Below are positions 45,750 to 58,700 of a DNA stretch of 64,000 nucleotides, one piece after another. Source of the DNA: Rhodeus uyekii (lineage: Eukaryota > Chordata > Actinopteri > Cypriniformes > Acheilognathidae); contig JAWRVZ010000039.1 in NCBI GenBank assembly GCA_037043235.1, forward strand, positions 2,931,001-2,995,000. Direction: 5' to 3'. The stretch's first letter is position 1. Each line of letters starts with the position of its first letter. A model generated the notes under the pieces. The model was given only the letters and a program-made list of their open reading frames with translations. It did not search any database and was not told where the DNA came from. Made by a program: the position numbers and the translations under genes.

Positions 45750-45830
45750 CCTGACAGTCATGTTTATGGTCTTATCTTTTGTTAGTGACACTGCAGAATA
45801 TCAAATGTCTCTTCACTGGAATCTTTGTTT
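45749..45830 (+). repeat. Direct repeat, second copy
   Basis: Matches 45068-45149, after which the sequence continues into unique DNA ('aaagagctgaattg'). Confidence 0.88.
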
Positions 45831-46777
45831 AAAGAGCTGAATTGATGATTTAAAATGCTTTTAATTATTTCAGCATGATTGTAATTACTTTCTCCTGAGA
45901 AACAAGATATTTGTTTAGTCTTTTAAGTTAAAAATAGAAATTAATGGTCTTTATGACTGGGTCTGATTTGATGCCTGCAAAATGTTAATTTTTCAGTATG
46001 TCTTGTTCACTATGTTTTTAGTTTAAATTCATACACTAAGTAATAAGATTGTACTGATATGTTGCATTTTCTTTAATGTTCAAATAGAGATGCAAATGAC
46101 TTTGTTACAAAAGTATTCAATAGATTTCACCATAAATGTTCATACAGAGTCTCATTTCGTCCTGCGATGTGACATCACTTCAAACTAAATGAATTGACTT
46201 TTACTATGTTAACTAGCTTAAATAATTATATGCATTTGAAAACATTGCATAATATAACTATATAAAAAAAGAAATAAACATTTTCAAATATTTTTTCTCA
46301 TTTTACACAATATTTCCACTGGAGTGAGTGGTAAAAGATGGCACAAGCAATGAATATAATCAAAAAACAGCTGTGGAAAAAAATATTTGCAGAATTTTAA
46401 TGATCTTTCTTTAAGAATACTTAAAGTTAAACTTAAAGTATACCTGATTTGTATTTGAAATTAATAATATTTAAATATTTGAATTTTATAGTATATGTCA
46501 TGTCACACCGCAGGACATAATTTGCCTGGCGCTGTGAAAAAAAGCTTTATAAATTACATAATGAGGAAAAAAATCTGCTAACTCTAACAGTTTAAAAAAC
46601 AACAGTATTTGAACTTTACAAATGCATACAATTCTCAAGCAATTTATAACTTTTTTTGAAAAAATGCTGTTTCACCCTTATTTGTCAACTGCCCATATTC
46701 ATTATATAATATTTACTAATACACACTACCGAAGTGTACTCAAGTCGTGGGCTCCCCTAGTTGCATGACCTGTAATG

Positions 46778-47305
46778 TGTTAGTGACATGGTGTTTGAAT
46801 CCTGACACTTCGGTCTAGTTCGATATTTGTGTCAGGATTTGGAAATTCATGCTCCGTGTGTCTGTTTTCTGTTGTGAGCGCAGGAGATGAGTATTTGCTC
46901 TTTCTCGTGTATTGTCGTGTTGTGTCGTGCGTGGTTTCAAATTTGCTCTGGCCGTGTGCGTTGTGTTCTGTGTAGTGCACATTTCGTTGTTTACATTGCC
47001 ACTTATGGGTTTTCTCATTGGCTATATGTTCATGTCTACTTTTGTTTGAGCACATAGCTTATCGCGTTTCCTTGTGCCATGTGCTCTCCCGTCTTTTGTT
47101 TTATCTTATTATTGGATCATTTGCCTTGCCTCACTCACACATTCTCCTCGTGTTTGGTGTCCTGTGACAGATCATCGTCTTATTATCCCTGTTGTCAAGT
47201 CTTGTTTTCCGCTTTGGGCTAGTTTTATTTTGTTTTATTTGATTATAAATAAACACCATTACTCCTTACTCAAGTTCTCGCTCATTCCTTCACCCAAACG
47301 TGACA
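46778..47305 (+). repeat. LTR at the 3' edge of the copy D duplication unit
   Basis: A diverged copy of 17991-18535, in the same position and orientation relative to its A2M gene and again preceded by 'acctgtaatg'. Shared flanking sequence continues through to exon 34. Confidence 0.6.
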
Positions 47306-47572
47306 GCCATCGCATGTGTCACGCATTCAATTATTCAACCAACTCATCATAGCCATTTTTCTATTACTTTTTATTAGTCATATGCATGAGTTGATTAGTC
47401 ATGTTCTCAAGAGACGTGGCCAAAAACTGACGAGGACTTGGGGGTTTGTTCTAATTTGCACTATTGGAAATAATTTTGCACAGAATAAAGAATAACCATT
47501 ATAATACTAAACATTAGCGTGTTCAAACATCTTTATCCAAGCTGAACTAAAAGGTGCCGCGCTTCAGCTGCT

Positions 47573-49676
47573 TCATTCACAGTGGAAGGTGTACTCGGTC
47601 TCTGACTGATCACCTGAAGGAAAAGGAAGAGATTTACATTTACACAACAATGGAAACCTGTATATGGATTAAATATGAATAAACAATGTGCATCACATGA
47701 TCAAAACACCAGCACATAAAATCTTACTTGTTTGGTAGTAATCGTACACTTTGACCACAGCTGGCTTGAGATTCTTCACTGGAAGAATCTGTTTCATCTG
47801 TATCTCGTAATTCAAGGGAATATTTTGAGGGATCTGCAGGAAGAAGCAAACTCATCAGTTATGGACATTGTGGATGAAGTATTTATGAATTGACCTAACA
47901 ACATAAAATCAGATGAATGTTCCTATTTTCTCACCTCCTTGAAATAAACAATGACATGATCATCTTTGGAATCGACCCGTTCCACAAATGGTAGGTACGT
48001 TCGGGAAGAAGTTCCAAGCTGTCGGGGAAAAGTACTGGTTAATTTCTAAATAGAGAACTCTAAAAATTGTAAATATTTTGTGAAGAATCACTGAAATGCA
48101 CCATTGATGTATCAGCTGTGAATCCAGATAAGAGTTTAATATCCACAATGACCATGTTAGTCCTTTCTTGTAGACCAGCATATCTGGGAAAGACAAATGA
48201 AAAGGTATGGATCTTAAATACCTCATATACATTTACAAATAAGCAAGAACAAAAGCTAGTATAATTAACAAAACAGACCCAGAGCTTTAATCCAAAGACA
48301 GAGTTTTTATCACCCATAATGTGTCTAATAAAAATATCAAGTTAGTATTGTGGGTTCATACTTGACAATGAAGTTCAAAATGAAGTTTTGTCCCAATGTC
48401 TTGCAATCTCCCTCAATCTTAGCATCAATGCTCAATGTTTTAGCTTCAGTTGGAGTGGGAATGTTGTAGAACTGAGTCATCTGAGATAGACAACACAAAC
48501 AAAAATAAATTAATAAACCACGTCAAAGCTGAATAACCATAAAATGCTAAGAGAGAAACTGAGTGTGAGTAAATGAAGCTGAACGCATTACAGACCTGCA
48601 CAGACACACACGTTGAGCCCTTCACTTCAATGCTGTATTTGGCTGGAACGTTCTGCAGCTGTTTCTCCTGGTACAGTAACTTGTTGTCCTGATTGACATC
48701 AAAGTGTTGAGTGTCTCCTGCTGACTGTACAGTCACTGTGCTGGAGCCGTCAGAGCTGAACACTTTGGTGGCGTACAAAGACAGAGCCTGAAGAGCCACA
48801 ACTGTGTCCTGGGAAATAAATGTGTTCAGTAATGTCTCTTTTACTCATTCACACCAGCACATTCAGCAATAATGTGTTTGATTGAGTAGTTTGAGTAACC
48901 TGTGTGGAGGAGAATCCTCCATAGGCATTCTGCTGCTTCACAAGCCAGCTGACAATCCTGTTAGCATAGCCCAGATCAGCTGTAGTGACTGAATCTGCAG
49001 TGAGAACAGCTAGCAGCACATATGAGCTGATCTCCACTGCCAGAGAATCAGAGTCATCAGCAGATGCAGACTGAGACCAGTGGAGAAGAGACCCTTTAGC
49101 ACAAAAGACATGTTTAATTCAATGAGCATGACTCAAAAATAAAAATAAACATTATTAGTCATAAAAGACAACAGAAAGTTGTCTTTTATGAATGTCATCA
49201 AAAACAAACGACTGAATGTCATCAAAAACAAATGAATGTCTGAATGTCATCAAAAACAAACGACTTACCGTCTGAAATAGCAACATCCTCCAGTTTCTTG
49301 AAGAGCTGCTGTCGAGTGTCTGTGTCTCTAGCCAGACTGAAAGTGTAGGCGAGCAGAGCAGTGGTGTAAGTGTTTTTGACATCCTCTATGATGGACCTCA
49401 AACATGACAAACCGTTACTGACCACAGGATCCTGTGAAGAAAAAACAAACAGAGAAACAGATGCTGTGAGTGTCATTTTTCTATGAGTTTATTCTGTTTC
49501 CTGTAGATGAACTTACTGTGACTGGAGTTTCCAGTTCAAGCAATGATGCAGTAATGTAGGCAGTCATGGTCACATTATCAGTCACTCCACCCTGAAATAT
49601 ATGACAAATAAAAGCTTAGATTCCAAGTTTTTTAGATTGACTACTAGACTATTTCTTGGCGGTTGCTATATTGTTT

Positions 49677-49740
<64 letters not shown>

Positions 49741-52700
49741 GATATACAGAGAGAAGTTGACAGACCTTCATTCTGTTGTTGAACAATCTTCCCTGTTGGA
49801 TAAAACAGCCGTCTGAATCCCGTCTGCTTATTAACCAATTCTTTGCACTCTGAATAATTTCTGGATCAATAAATATGTATTTCTGTGCTTTTCCAAATGA
49901 CCTCAGCACAAAGGCAGTCAACCTGGTGGTGTAATTTAAAAAAAAGGTATCAGGAGTAATAAATTCCATCCATCATAAATCTCAAAACAATATTTTGAAC
50001 TGAGACACATTTTTAAATGTGTTTTTTTTTTGTTCCATAGTCTTAGGTTTATTAGAGTAGATTACCCTTCATGTTATTTCTATTTAACAAACGTAATAGT
50101 GAAAATATATTTACCATGTATTCCCGTCACCGTAACCAAATGTGCTGTATGATCCATCAGAATGCTTGTAGTTCATTTGTCTCTGGTATCCTGTTTAGTG
50201 TGATAATGGTTAACACTTCAACAGATTATTTGGGTTGATTCAATGTGTCTGATTATTCAACTTTACTCAATGACATTTAGGAAATTTGGTATCAAACAGT
50301 CTCAGTATTTTCTTGTTCTCAGCATTTTCTTGACATGGTTTAAGTCTCTCACCGCTCTTCAGGTAGCCTGTGGCTCTCTCTCGGATGGCTGAGGTGAGCT
50401 GCTCCGTGTTCTCCAGATACTGCAGAATGTAAATATTGGGAGAAAGAACAGCCATGTTTTGCTCTCCACAGCCGTACGGCATCCGTAATAATCCGTGAAG
50501 ATTCCTCAGTGCGCGACCCAATATGTCTCCTATAAACCATATTCAAATAGAACTCACTACATTTTATAAGTCCAAACCCAATCTTATATTTTCTGCTCGT
50601 CTATGTGAATGTTACCAATGACTGAAACAGAGGATCTGGCTGATCCCTCTATCACATCTTTAGGAAGAGTCAGAGTCACTTCCTCTGAGAGACTGTCACC
50701 TGTGAACCAGAGAGACAGAAACACATCAAAGATCAGCAGAGTAACTCTATACAATTACCATTCTAATACCATCTGTGAAGTCCAAATTATTGTGATTGAA
50801 GCACTTTGGAAGGAGAGAAAAATTCCATAATTTCACAATTTGGCACATCTGAAATACTAAACTACAGTTGTCATGAATGTCTTACAAATTTCTTCTTTCT
50901 CAATTTAGATGTCAGAGACATATGACAATGTTTTGGTCACTGAAAATGTTAGCCCTCTCTACTGGTCCTCAAATTTGGAGTTTGTGTTTAGAAGATAAAT
51001 AGCTAATTAGTCTTTACAGACTATGTCATATTGATCAAAATTCCTTGAGAAAATTTTTGTCAGTTGAAAAAGCTTAACTTTTCAATCCCTAAAAAAATGA
51101 ACAAAACCCTTACTTGTACTGATGTGTACTAATTTTCATGAAGTTTGAGTTTAGAAGATAAAGAGCAAAATTAGTCTTAATATATCAAACATATTAATGC
51201 ATCAAACTGATGAACTTCAAAATACTTAAATAATTATTGAAAATAAATGAACAAAAGTAAACAGGTTCCAGCATTATCAGTGCTTGTACACCAAAATATA
51301 TGAAATACAGCGGAGTTCGGTTATGTCGACGGCCTCTGGGTTTGCAAAAAAGCGTCGAGATAACCGTTTAGTGAGATAACCTACACCCAATATATCTATG
51401 TATTAGATGAAGCGATCGATATGCTATAAAAATTTACATATACTGTATATGTTTGCTAACAACAAAAGGCATATGTGCACCAACTAACAGCAGAGATTTA
51501 CCAGTATACAATAAAAAACACCTTTGATTTAATTATATTCTCCAACATTGCAAACACAATTTCGCTCACAGTGTAAACAGTCATAACATATTCGTGGTCA
51601 TTACGCTGTACTAGATTGCATACTTTCTTGTGTTCTGCCTGCCTAATGTGCTTTCTCAACAAATTATTTTAATAACCTTCAATCCGTTCTTCAATCCGCA
51701 GAACTGAGTCAGAACAGAAGTGTGTTTGTGTGTGTGCGTGCGTTGTGTGGCTGTACTAGATTGGATACTTTCTTGCATTCTGTCTGTCTAATAAGTATGC
51801 CCACATATTATCACCAATAAACGGTGCTGTAGCTATAATAAAAGCTTTCCTGTAGCTCATCCAGTAGAGCATTAGTGTTTACAACGCGTAGGTTGTGAGT
51901 TCGATTCCCAGGGAAAGCAAGAACTAATTAGAATGCCAATGTGTTCCTTGAATGCAATGTGAGTCGCTTTGGATAAAAGCGTCTGCCAAATGCGTAAATG
52001 TAAACGGCTTTACCCAGCCTTGGAATTCAGGGGTTGATTCCCACTCCTTCCTGTATTTGGCTGTACAGTTTTGACTGAGACATGATAAACAAGCCGGCTA
52101 GTTAGCTTTTGTCACAGACAGTCACACACACACACACAGTGGACGAGAGTACGTGACTGAGGCTGTGTGAGTCAAACAAATGCAGCGATTTATATTTGTG
52201 CAGTGATTTAATTATTTTTTAGACAAAGAACATTTGACATCCCGTACTATCATTGTGTAATCAGCCAGTGTCGGCTTCCCGGACATGTGCGATTCATTTG
52301 CACGTGGAGGAGTGAACATCTCCTGCTCTGCCTGCATTTGGGTGGAATCTGCTGCGCGAGAACCGCGATCCACGTGCAATGCGAACTCAGCGCATGCGCA
52401 GTGAACTCTCAGTCAAGAGATAACCATGTGAAGTGGCGTATATATGTCCCTCGTTTTTGCTCGAGATACTAGGATTCGGCAACATAACAGAATCGACATA
52501 ACCCACAAGAAAATACTGAGACAAATAGGGAGTTTGGCAGTTCCACTTCAAAAACATCGACATATTAGTATTGACGAGTTAACCGTGACTCGAGGTAAGT
52601 GAACCCCACAGTATTTGCAGACTAACCATTTGGACACAGTAACCAGCTGAGAGTCTCTGTCTTCTCAGTTCCTTCCGCCTGCAGCAGGGAAACATTATAT

Positions 52701-55700
52701 TTAAATTAAAAATAAAACAATACACCGAAATAAGCAGCATGAGGATCATGGGTAAATTATATGTCTTAAATCTGTTTGACGTGTACTGACCTGTACAAGC
52801 AGACTTCGTGTGACCGTGTCAATGCGTCCTCTCTCTGGGACGCTCACAATCTCATTGTCACACACAGTCTGGGACGCCTCTGCCTCTGCACTGACTGTAA
52901 TATTCAAGACTCCTGCAACACAAGACATGAACATGAATATACAACAGACAAACACTGAGAAACAATGATACAGACTGGAAAACTCACCGAGAACAGAAGG
53001 AGTGAGGATCCATTTAAAGGTTTTTCTTCCATTGGCACACAGACAGGATGAATACTGATCATCAGAGGAAGCTTTGAGAGTGTAGTCTGAGGAAGGAGCT
53101 GGAGTCACTTTAACCTGTCAATCAACCACACATGATTAGAGGCATGTTTGATATGATCTGAATAGTAAGTGAGTCTGAACTCTCACCATGATGCACTTGG
53201 ACAGATAGTTGAAGACAGTGGCCTTCAGCTCAAAGATCTCTCCACGGATGATGGAGTAAGGCAGAGAGAGCTCCAGGAAGAAGGGCTGGAAAACTGTCAG
53301 CTGAGCAGGAGGAGCCAGACCCAGACCTTCAGAGGACAGACAGAAGGCCTCCGTCTCCCAAGAGGTGATGGTGTCAGGAACCGTGACAGGAACCTGAGCT
53401 GATCCAGAGTCCCTGTGGACGAATTACAACAATAGGTATATTTTTAACCTGCCAATTTTACTCTTCACATTAAAAAAAACAAGCAAGGTATTTACCGTCC
53501 TGTAATAAGATAAATATGTTAAATACACTGATTAAACTTCACATACCCCACTTCAGCAAGTTCCCAGATCCATGTTTCTGGAAAGATGGTCCGAATCGTC
53601 ACTGCTGGAGAATCTCTGTCATCGTCAGCAAACTCACGTCCTAGTGAAGACATCACTGCCACAGGAACATGTTGACGATACATCTCTGGAAAAAAAATAA
53701 AAAAATAATATTTTGATGTCATGTCTCTGTAAATTCTATAAACGGTCATAAGTGAACAGTAAATGGAAAGCAGATCATAATTTTATACACATTTTTTTAT
53801 TTTCATATACAGATTAGTTTAGTGTTTTCAATGTTTTCAAGTTTCAGTTTATTTATTTTTATTATTTTAGGGTTGCTAAAATTAATGTTACTTTTATTTT
53901 GCAAAGTAGTATAGTTCACTTCAATGGTTAAATTTTTGTTGCCCATAAGAACAATGATTCAAAATAAGTGCCTCTGTTACTGACGTAACCCTCATTAACT
54001 GAGGGTAAACAGAGACATTATCCCGTGAGAGCCCCAAAGACCTCTGATGAAGGCCAATGAAAGAGTGGAATTTGCATTCCATTCCACTGTAAGGCTGGTT
54101 TCACTACATACTTAAGGTGTCTCTTAAAGAGCCAAGACAGCGTCTTCTGTGGCAGGAGGGACAAAGTCTCCATTCTCTCACGTCAGTAAACGACACGTTC
54201 CCTTTCTGTTAGTCACTTTAAACGCAGTTTCAAAATACAGATACTAGGGGTCCCTAAACTAAAAGCCACAACTTGAACTACGCCACGAGGCATAGCGGTG
54301 CAACTGTGAGTAAGACTAAGTGTGCCAATAGCAAGTGCAACTACGCTAACGTTGGGAAGCATTCTCCTTCTCACCCTGACAGGAATAAGAAATCTTCTCC
54401 AGTTCTGTCAGGTTAGATGGTAAACGTTGGTGGACAGCCATTTTTAGGTGACTTTACCTCAGGGCAATCCACCAGGGAGAGCCGCTAGCACTGAGAACCA
54501 AATCTGGTTGGGCCAGCAGGATGCAACCATTAGAACTTGTTCTTCTTCCTCCGTGACTGTGCAAGAACTTTATTATATGCAAAGACCTTTTCTGGGGTTA
54601 TTAGTTCCCTTTCTATTGATAACTTTCAACATTGTGTAGAAATATAGACACCAAGGGTTCAAAAAAGGCCAATGGAATTGACATGTGTAATTTTCCTGCC
54701 AAACCAACTCCATTGGCCTTTTCTGAATATGTTTGGGACTCACGAGTGACCCCTAGTGTCTTTATATCTATACAATGTTGAAAGTGACAGACAAAAAGGG
54801 ATCTAATAACCCCATAAAAAACTACTACATTACAATTGTGAAGTTGTACAAATTGTGCACATTTCACGGAGCAGGTCAGCCTGTGCAACTTCAGTGGGTT
54901 TCAGGTACTGCCTCATGCTACACACAGTGACAAGGACCCACACAAAACACAAAACTAAAGACAAATTAGTCAGGAAGAAGGAGAGAACAATTGTTGATAT
55001 CCCTGAAGGAAGGAGCAGTGACCGCCAGCGGTTGCCTGAGGTGGTGGTCCTATAGTAATGGAAGAACAGGTGGGATGGTAAGCTCGCTGCAGTGGGGTCA
55101 ACGTGGGGTAGCTGTAGTCCTTACCCCAGGTGTCACGACTGCCGTGACTGGGAGTAAAGCGTGGTGTTGTGGTTACCCCTCGGCCTACTAGGTGCAATGG
55201 AGGTATGGGGCAAGCATGGCGGGATCGAAGGGCATGAGAGAATGTCGTAAGGGCAGTGGTGTGATTGATAATGAGCGTCACCTGCATACCACACTAGCTG
55301 CATGTCTCACGGAAGAGCTACGGGAGAACAAAACGAGGAGTGACGACAGTAGAGTACCAGGCCTGGATTTTACATTTCTGCATTTGGCAGACGATTTTAT
55401 CCAAAGTGACTTACACCGCACTCTAATCAGTATTTGTGTTCCCTGGGAATCAAACCCATAACATTGGTGTTGTAAGCGACACTTTCTACTGTTTGAGCTA
55501 CAGAAAAGTCTAGATTTTACTTTGTGATTTGTTGACGTGTGTGCGGCAGTTGTCCATGAGGGGATGCCACTTTTACTTCATTTTGTGTGTTTATTTATTT
55601 TTATATTAAAGCTTTTATATGCTTGCTGGTTCCTGCCTCTTTCGTCCTGTAACATCATACCTAATTACATTATATTTTAAAATAAGCACTTACATATTTA

Positions 55701-58700
55701 AATATTGCAGCTTGAATTGTAATAACAGTATAAGTACCTATATGGTCTCTGTGATACATCAAGCCTCTGTACGACAGACACCGAGGAACTCGCACAGCCA
55801 AATTTGTTGCCATCTTCAATCCCACTCTCTGTCAAACAGCAATGATGAACCACAATAAAAGTCATAAAAATATCAATTAGTTTTAATTGTCAGTATAATC
55901 AAGAAGGCATTTTAATGCATTTACTTATGCATGTTAGGGATGTGCAAGTGTAGTCGACGGTACAGGGTGCCACTAGTCGACAGCGAAAACACTAGTCGAC
56001 TACATGAGAAAAAAAAAACCCCACAAGATTTTATTGTTCAAATGACATTTTAACCTTACATGTAACCCTCTGACGCGCGCGATCGCACGTGGGATTAGAA
56101 CGATCCGTGCGTCTCGTGATCAATTGCTAAATTCAAACGCGTTTTCGCGCGTTGGCTGGCGCTGTGGTCAGTGTTGCCAGATTGGACTGACGATTTCCAG
56201 CCCAACTTGAGCCATATGAGCAATATGGCAACACTGGCTGTGGTCGCGACAGACAAGCTCAGTGTTTGTCATATATCATTCAGTTTTGAACCACGTATCT
56301 TTATTTTAGGTTTCAGACGTTTAAATACTCATAAGTACTGGCAAAAAAATACATTTACAGTTTGAAAAATACACACCGACGTCTATAAAAGCGGAAATAA
56401 CAATCCATTAAATTATAAACTGACAAGGTGTTTTATTCATATCAGATACACATTGCATAGGTTACTATAAACTTCATATTCTTCTCCCGCTTCACCGGAC
56501 ACTTACTGTCATGTATTTCGAGAGAAGTGACTGAATTTACGTGTTGTAAATCTGATAGATTAGATTCTCTGAACTGCGGCGCCCGTCTTGCATTATAGAT
56601 CAGCTGACGTGATCATTATAAAATGCTTTTAAGACAACGCATTCACTTCCGCATATTTGAGAATTGGAATATCAGGTAATTGATGAAAAAGCCAAAAAAG
56701 TGTGTGAATATTTTGAATAAATAAGCAAAAAAATAAATAAATGCGATACATCTGTCATAGTGCTTTTGCGGCTGCGGTGTGTCAGGTGACATGCATGACG
56801 CGTCGCCATGGAAACAACAAGCAAAAAAAAAAAAAAAATTCATCGTGTGAGACCTGGTGTGTCTCATGGCAGAGACTAGCCGAAACAGCCAAATCATCGC
56901 GTCATTTACTACAACTGTCCGCCACTGTGATCACGTTCAGCTGAAAGAAAGATATAGATACATACTTTTTTATTCTTTACCTGTTTATTGAACTCATTGT
57001 CACAGGTTTCACCATGGAAACCGACACACACGCCTCTCGCTACATAAAGCTGCAGTTTGGAGACTACAGAAGGAAAAGCGCGCCGCAGAAAAGTGACCTT
57101 ATTTCTAACGGCATTACTTTTAGACTAGTCGACTAGTCGGTTACAAAATTTTCGTTTAAACGACTAACAAATTAGTCGAAAGGCACATCCCTAATGCATG
57201 TGCAGAAATATCCCAATCATTATTTACTACACTGACACACATATAATCCTCTGTTACCTCTAAGGATTCATAGGCGTTGTCTGTTGGCACAGCTCGACGG
57301 GGTCTCACATGCAGACACTCTTGCTCATCTTCAACAGAATAATGATAACCTGACACCGATTTCACTGGCAGCAGGTTGAAGATCTGTGACAGAACAAGTT
57401 CACACACTATCAGATGATTTCTAAAAATGTAACACTAAATAATTAATGTATTATTCCAATCAGTCCAATCAATATTTAAAAAAAAGCATTAACACCTTGT
57501 CAATGTCTAGACGTTCTCCTGGCTTCAGGATCAGGACGCTCTGATCTACAGCACTGAGGCCACACAATGAACCAGGCTGAGCTGAGAGCTGGAGAGAGTT
57601 TTTCTCACCAGGAACTGCTTTAGCAGGAGAAAACTGCAGAGACACCTGTGATATAGAGTGAATAGGATTTATTTTAGAATTGAGTCAGTAATTCAGTTTA
57701 TTCAATTTCTAAAGCTTCAATACATACCTTGTTTTTGAAACACTTTTCAATGTTGAAATTTTTGCTGCTAGCAACAACATTTTCACTGGGCAGAACACAG
57801 TACACCAGAATCTGCACTACAGGAGCCAGATCTGCACTAACAGACAGTTTGAACGACATTGTGCCTTTTCCTCCATTAGAAATCTTCACTTCAACCTTCT
57901 CATATCCATGATGAACAATCACTCCTTTAGACAAGACCTGAAACACACAGATGACACAATGTTAACAAACTGACTAGTGCAGCCAAATAATACTCTTAAA
58001 CTAAAACATCTCTATAATAATGTACAAACTGCACATGTTCTCACCATATAGACAATGTCAGTTGTGAAGTCTTCAATTGTCTCTCCAATAAAATAATACT
58101 TGATGGTGGCTGTAAACTCAGAGTCACACTTTAATGGTTGCTCAGTATCCTCTATAATCAATTCACTTAATGTTGGGGTGTATGGAGTGGCAGGCTGGAA
58201 GAGCTGAACTCTTTTTTCATCCCCAGAAATGTAAGGTGTGTTGTGGCCATAATAACGGCCATCTGAAGAGACACTCGCCTGAAAAACAAAGAATCAGAAA
58301 TAACTGCAACTCTTCAGGGAATACAAAAGAAAACTAAGAGAACTTTTAGAAGAAAAACTCTTACAATCAGATTAATATCACTTTTAGAAAGACTGGATGT
58401 TTTAAAAGAGAAGCTGGCCAGTCCATCGCTGTCTGAAGTCAGATTTAGGAGCAGATTTGGTGACCAACTGTGACCCTCCATAAGATAAACCTCTTTGTTT
58501 TGAATTGGGGCGCCTTTGAAATTTGAGAGTTTGATCTGTTGAAAATAAGATTTTAAAAGAATAAATTGTGGATGTCTGTACATATCAATGATATTAAACT
58601 TAGACAAACTAATTTTAAACTTACTTTTCCTTCTATAACTGATCCAGGTTCATATGTTTTGGGCAGCTCAATAAATGTGACTTTACCAATTTCATAAGTG

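Larger units (their letters stand above)
43886..46767. other. Spacer between copies C and D
   Basis: No gene was seen. It contains a (TC)n/(TA)n tract at about 44812-44850, a truncated LTR piece at about 44945-45075 and the local rearrangement at 44241-45830. The rest is AT-rich unique-looking sequence. Confidence 0.5.
47573..53685 (-). other. Copy D exon map, exons 34-17
   Basis: Exons: 34, 47573-47613; 33, 47728-47833; 32, 47935-48018; 31, 48102-48183; 30, 48362-48480; 29, 48596-48808; 28, 48900-49093; 27, 49269-49431; 26, 49517-49591; 25, 49766-49922; 24, 50115-50190; 23, 50353-50529; 22, 50616-50699; 21, 52627-52678; 20, 52791-52912; 19, 52988-53114; 18, 53187-53412; 17, 53547-53685. All phases are continuous. 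Confidence 0.88.

Noticed and set aside
47960..48317. Overlapping minus-strand frames with 'LVYKKGLTWSLWILNSYLDS' as proteins
   Set aside because: They are out-of-frame readings of A2M exon 31; the correct frame gives TNMVIVDIKLLSGFTADTSM.
51848..51920. A real tRNA gene
   Set aside because: A and B box-like sequences are present, but no full cloverleaf can be drawn and the SINE core follows directly.
54970..55287. 105-codon minus-strand frame in copy D intron 16
   Set aside because: It overlaps other frames on the opposite strand, has no domain I know, and is next to a SINE and a MITE.
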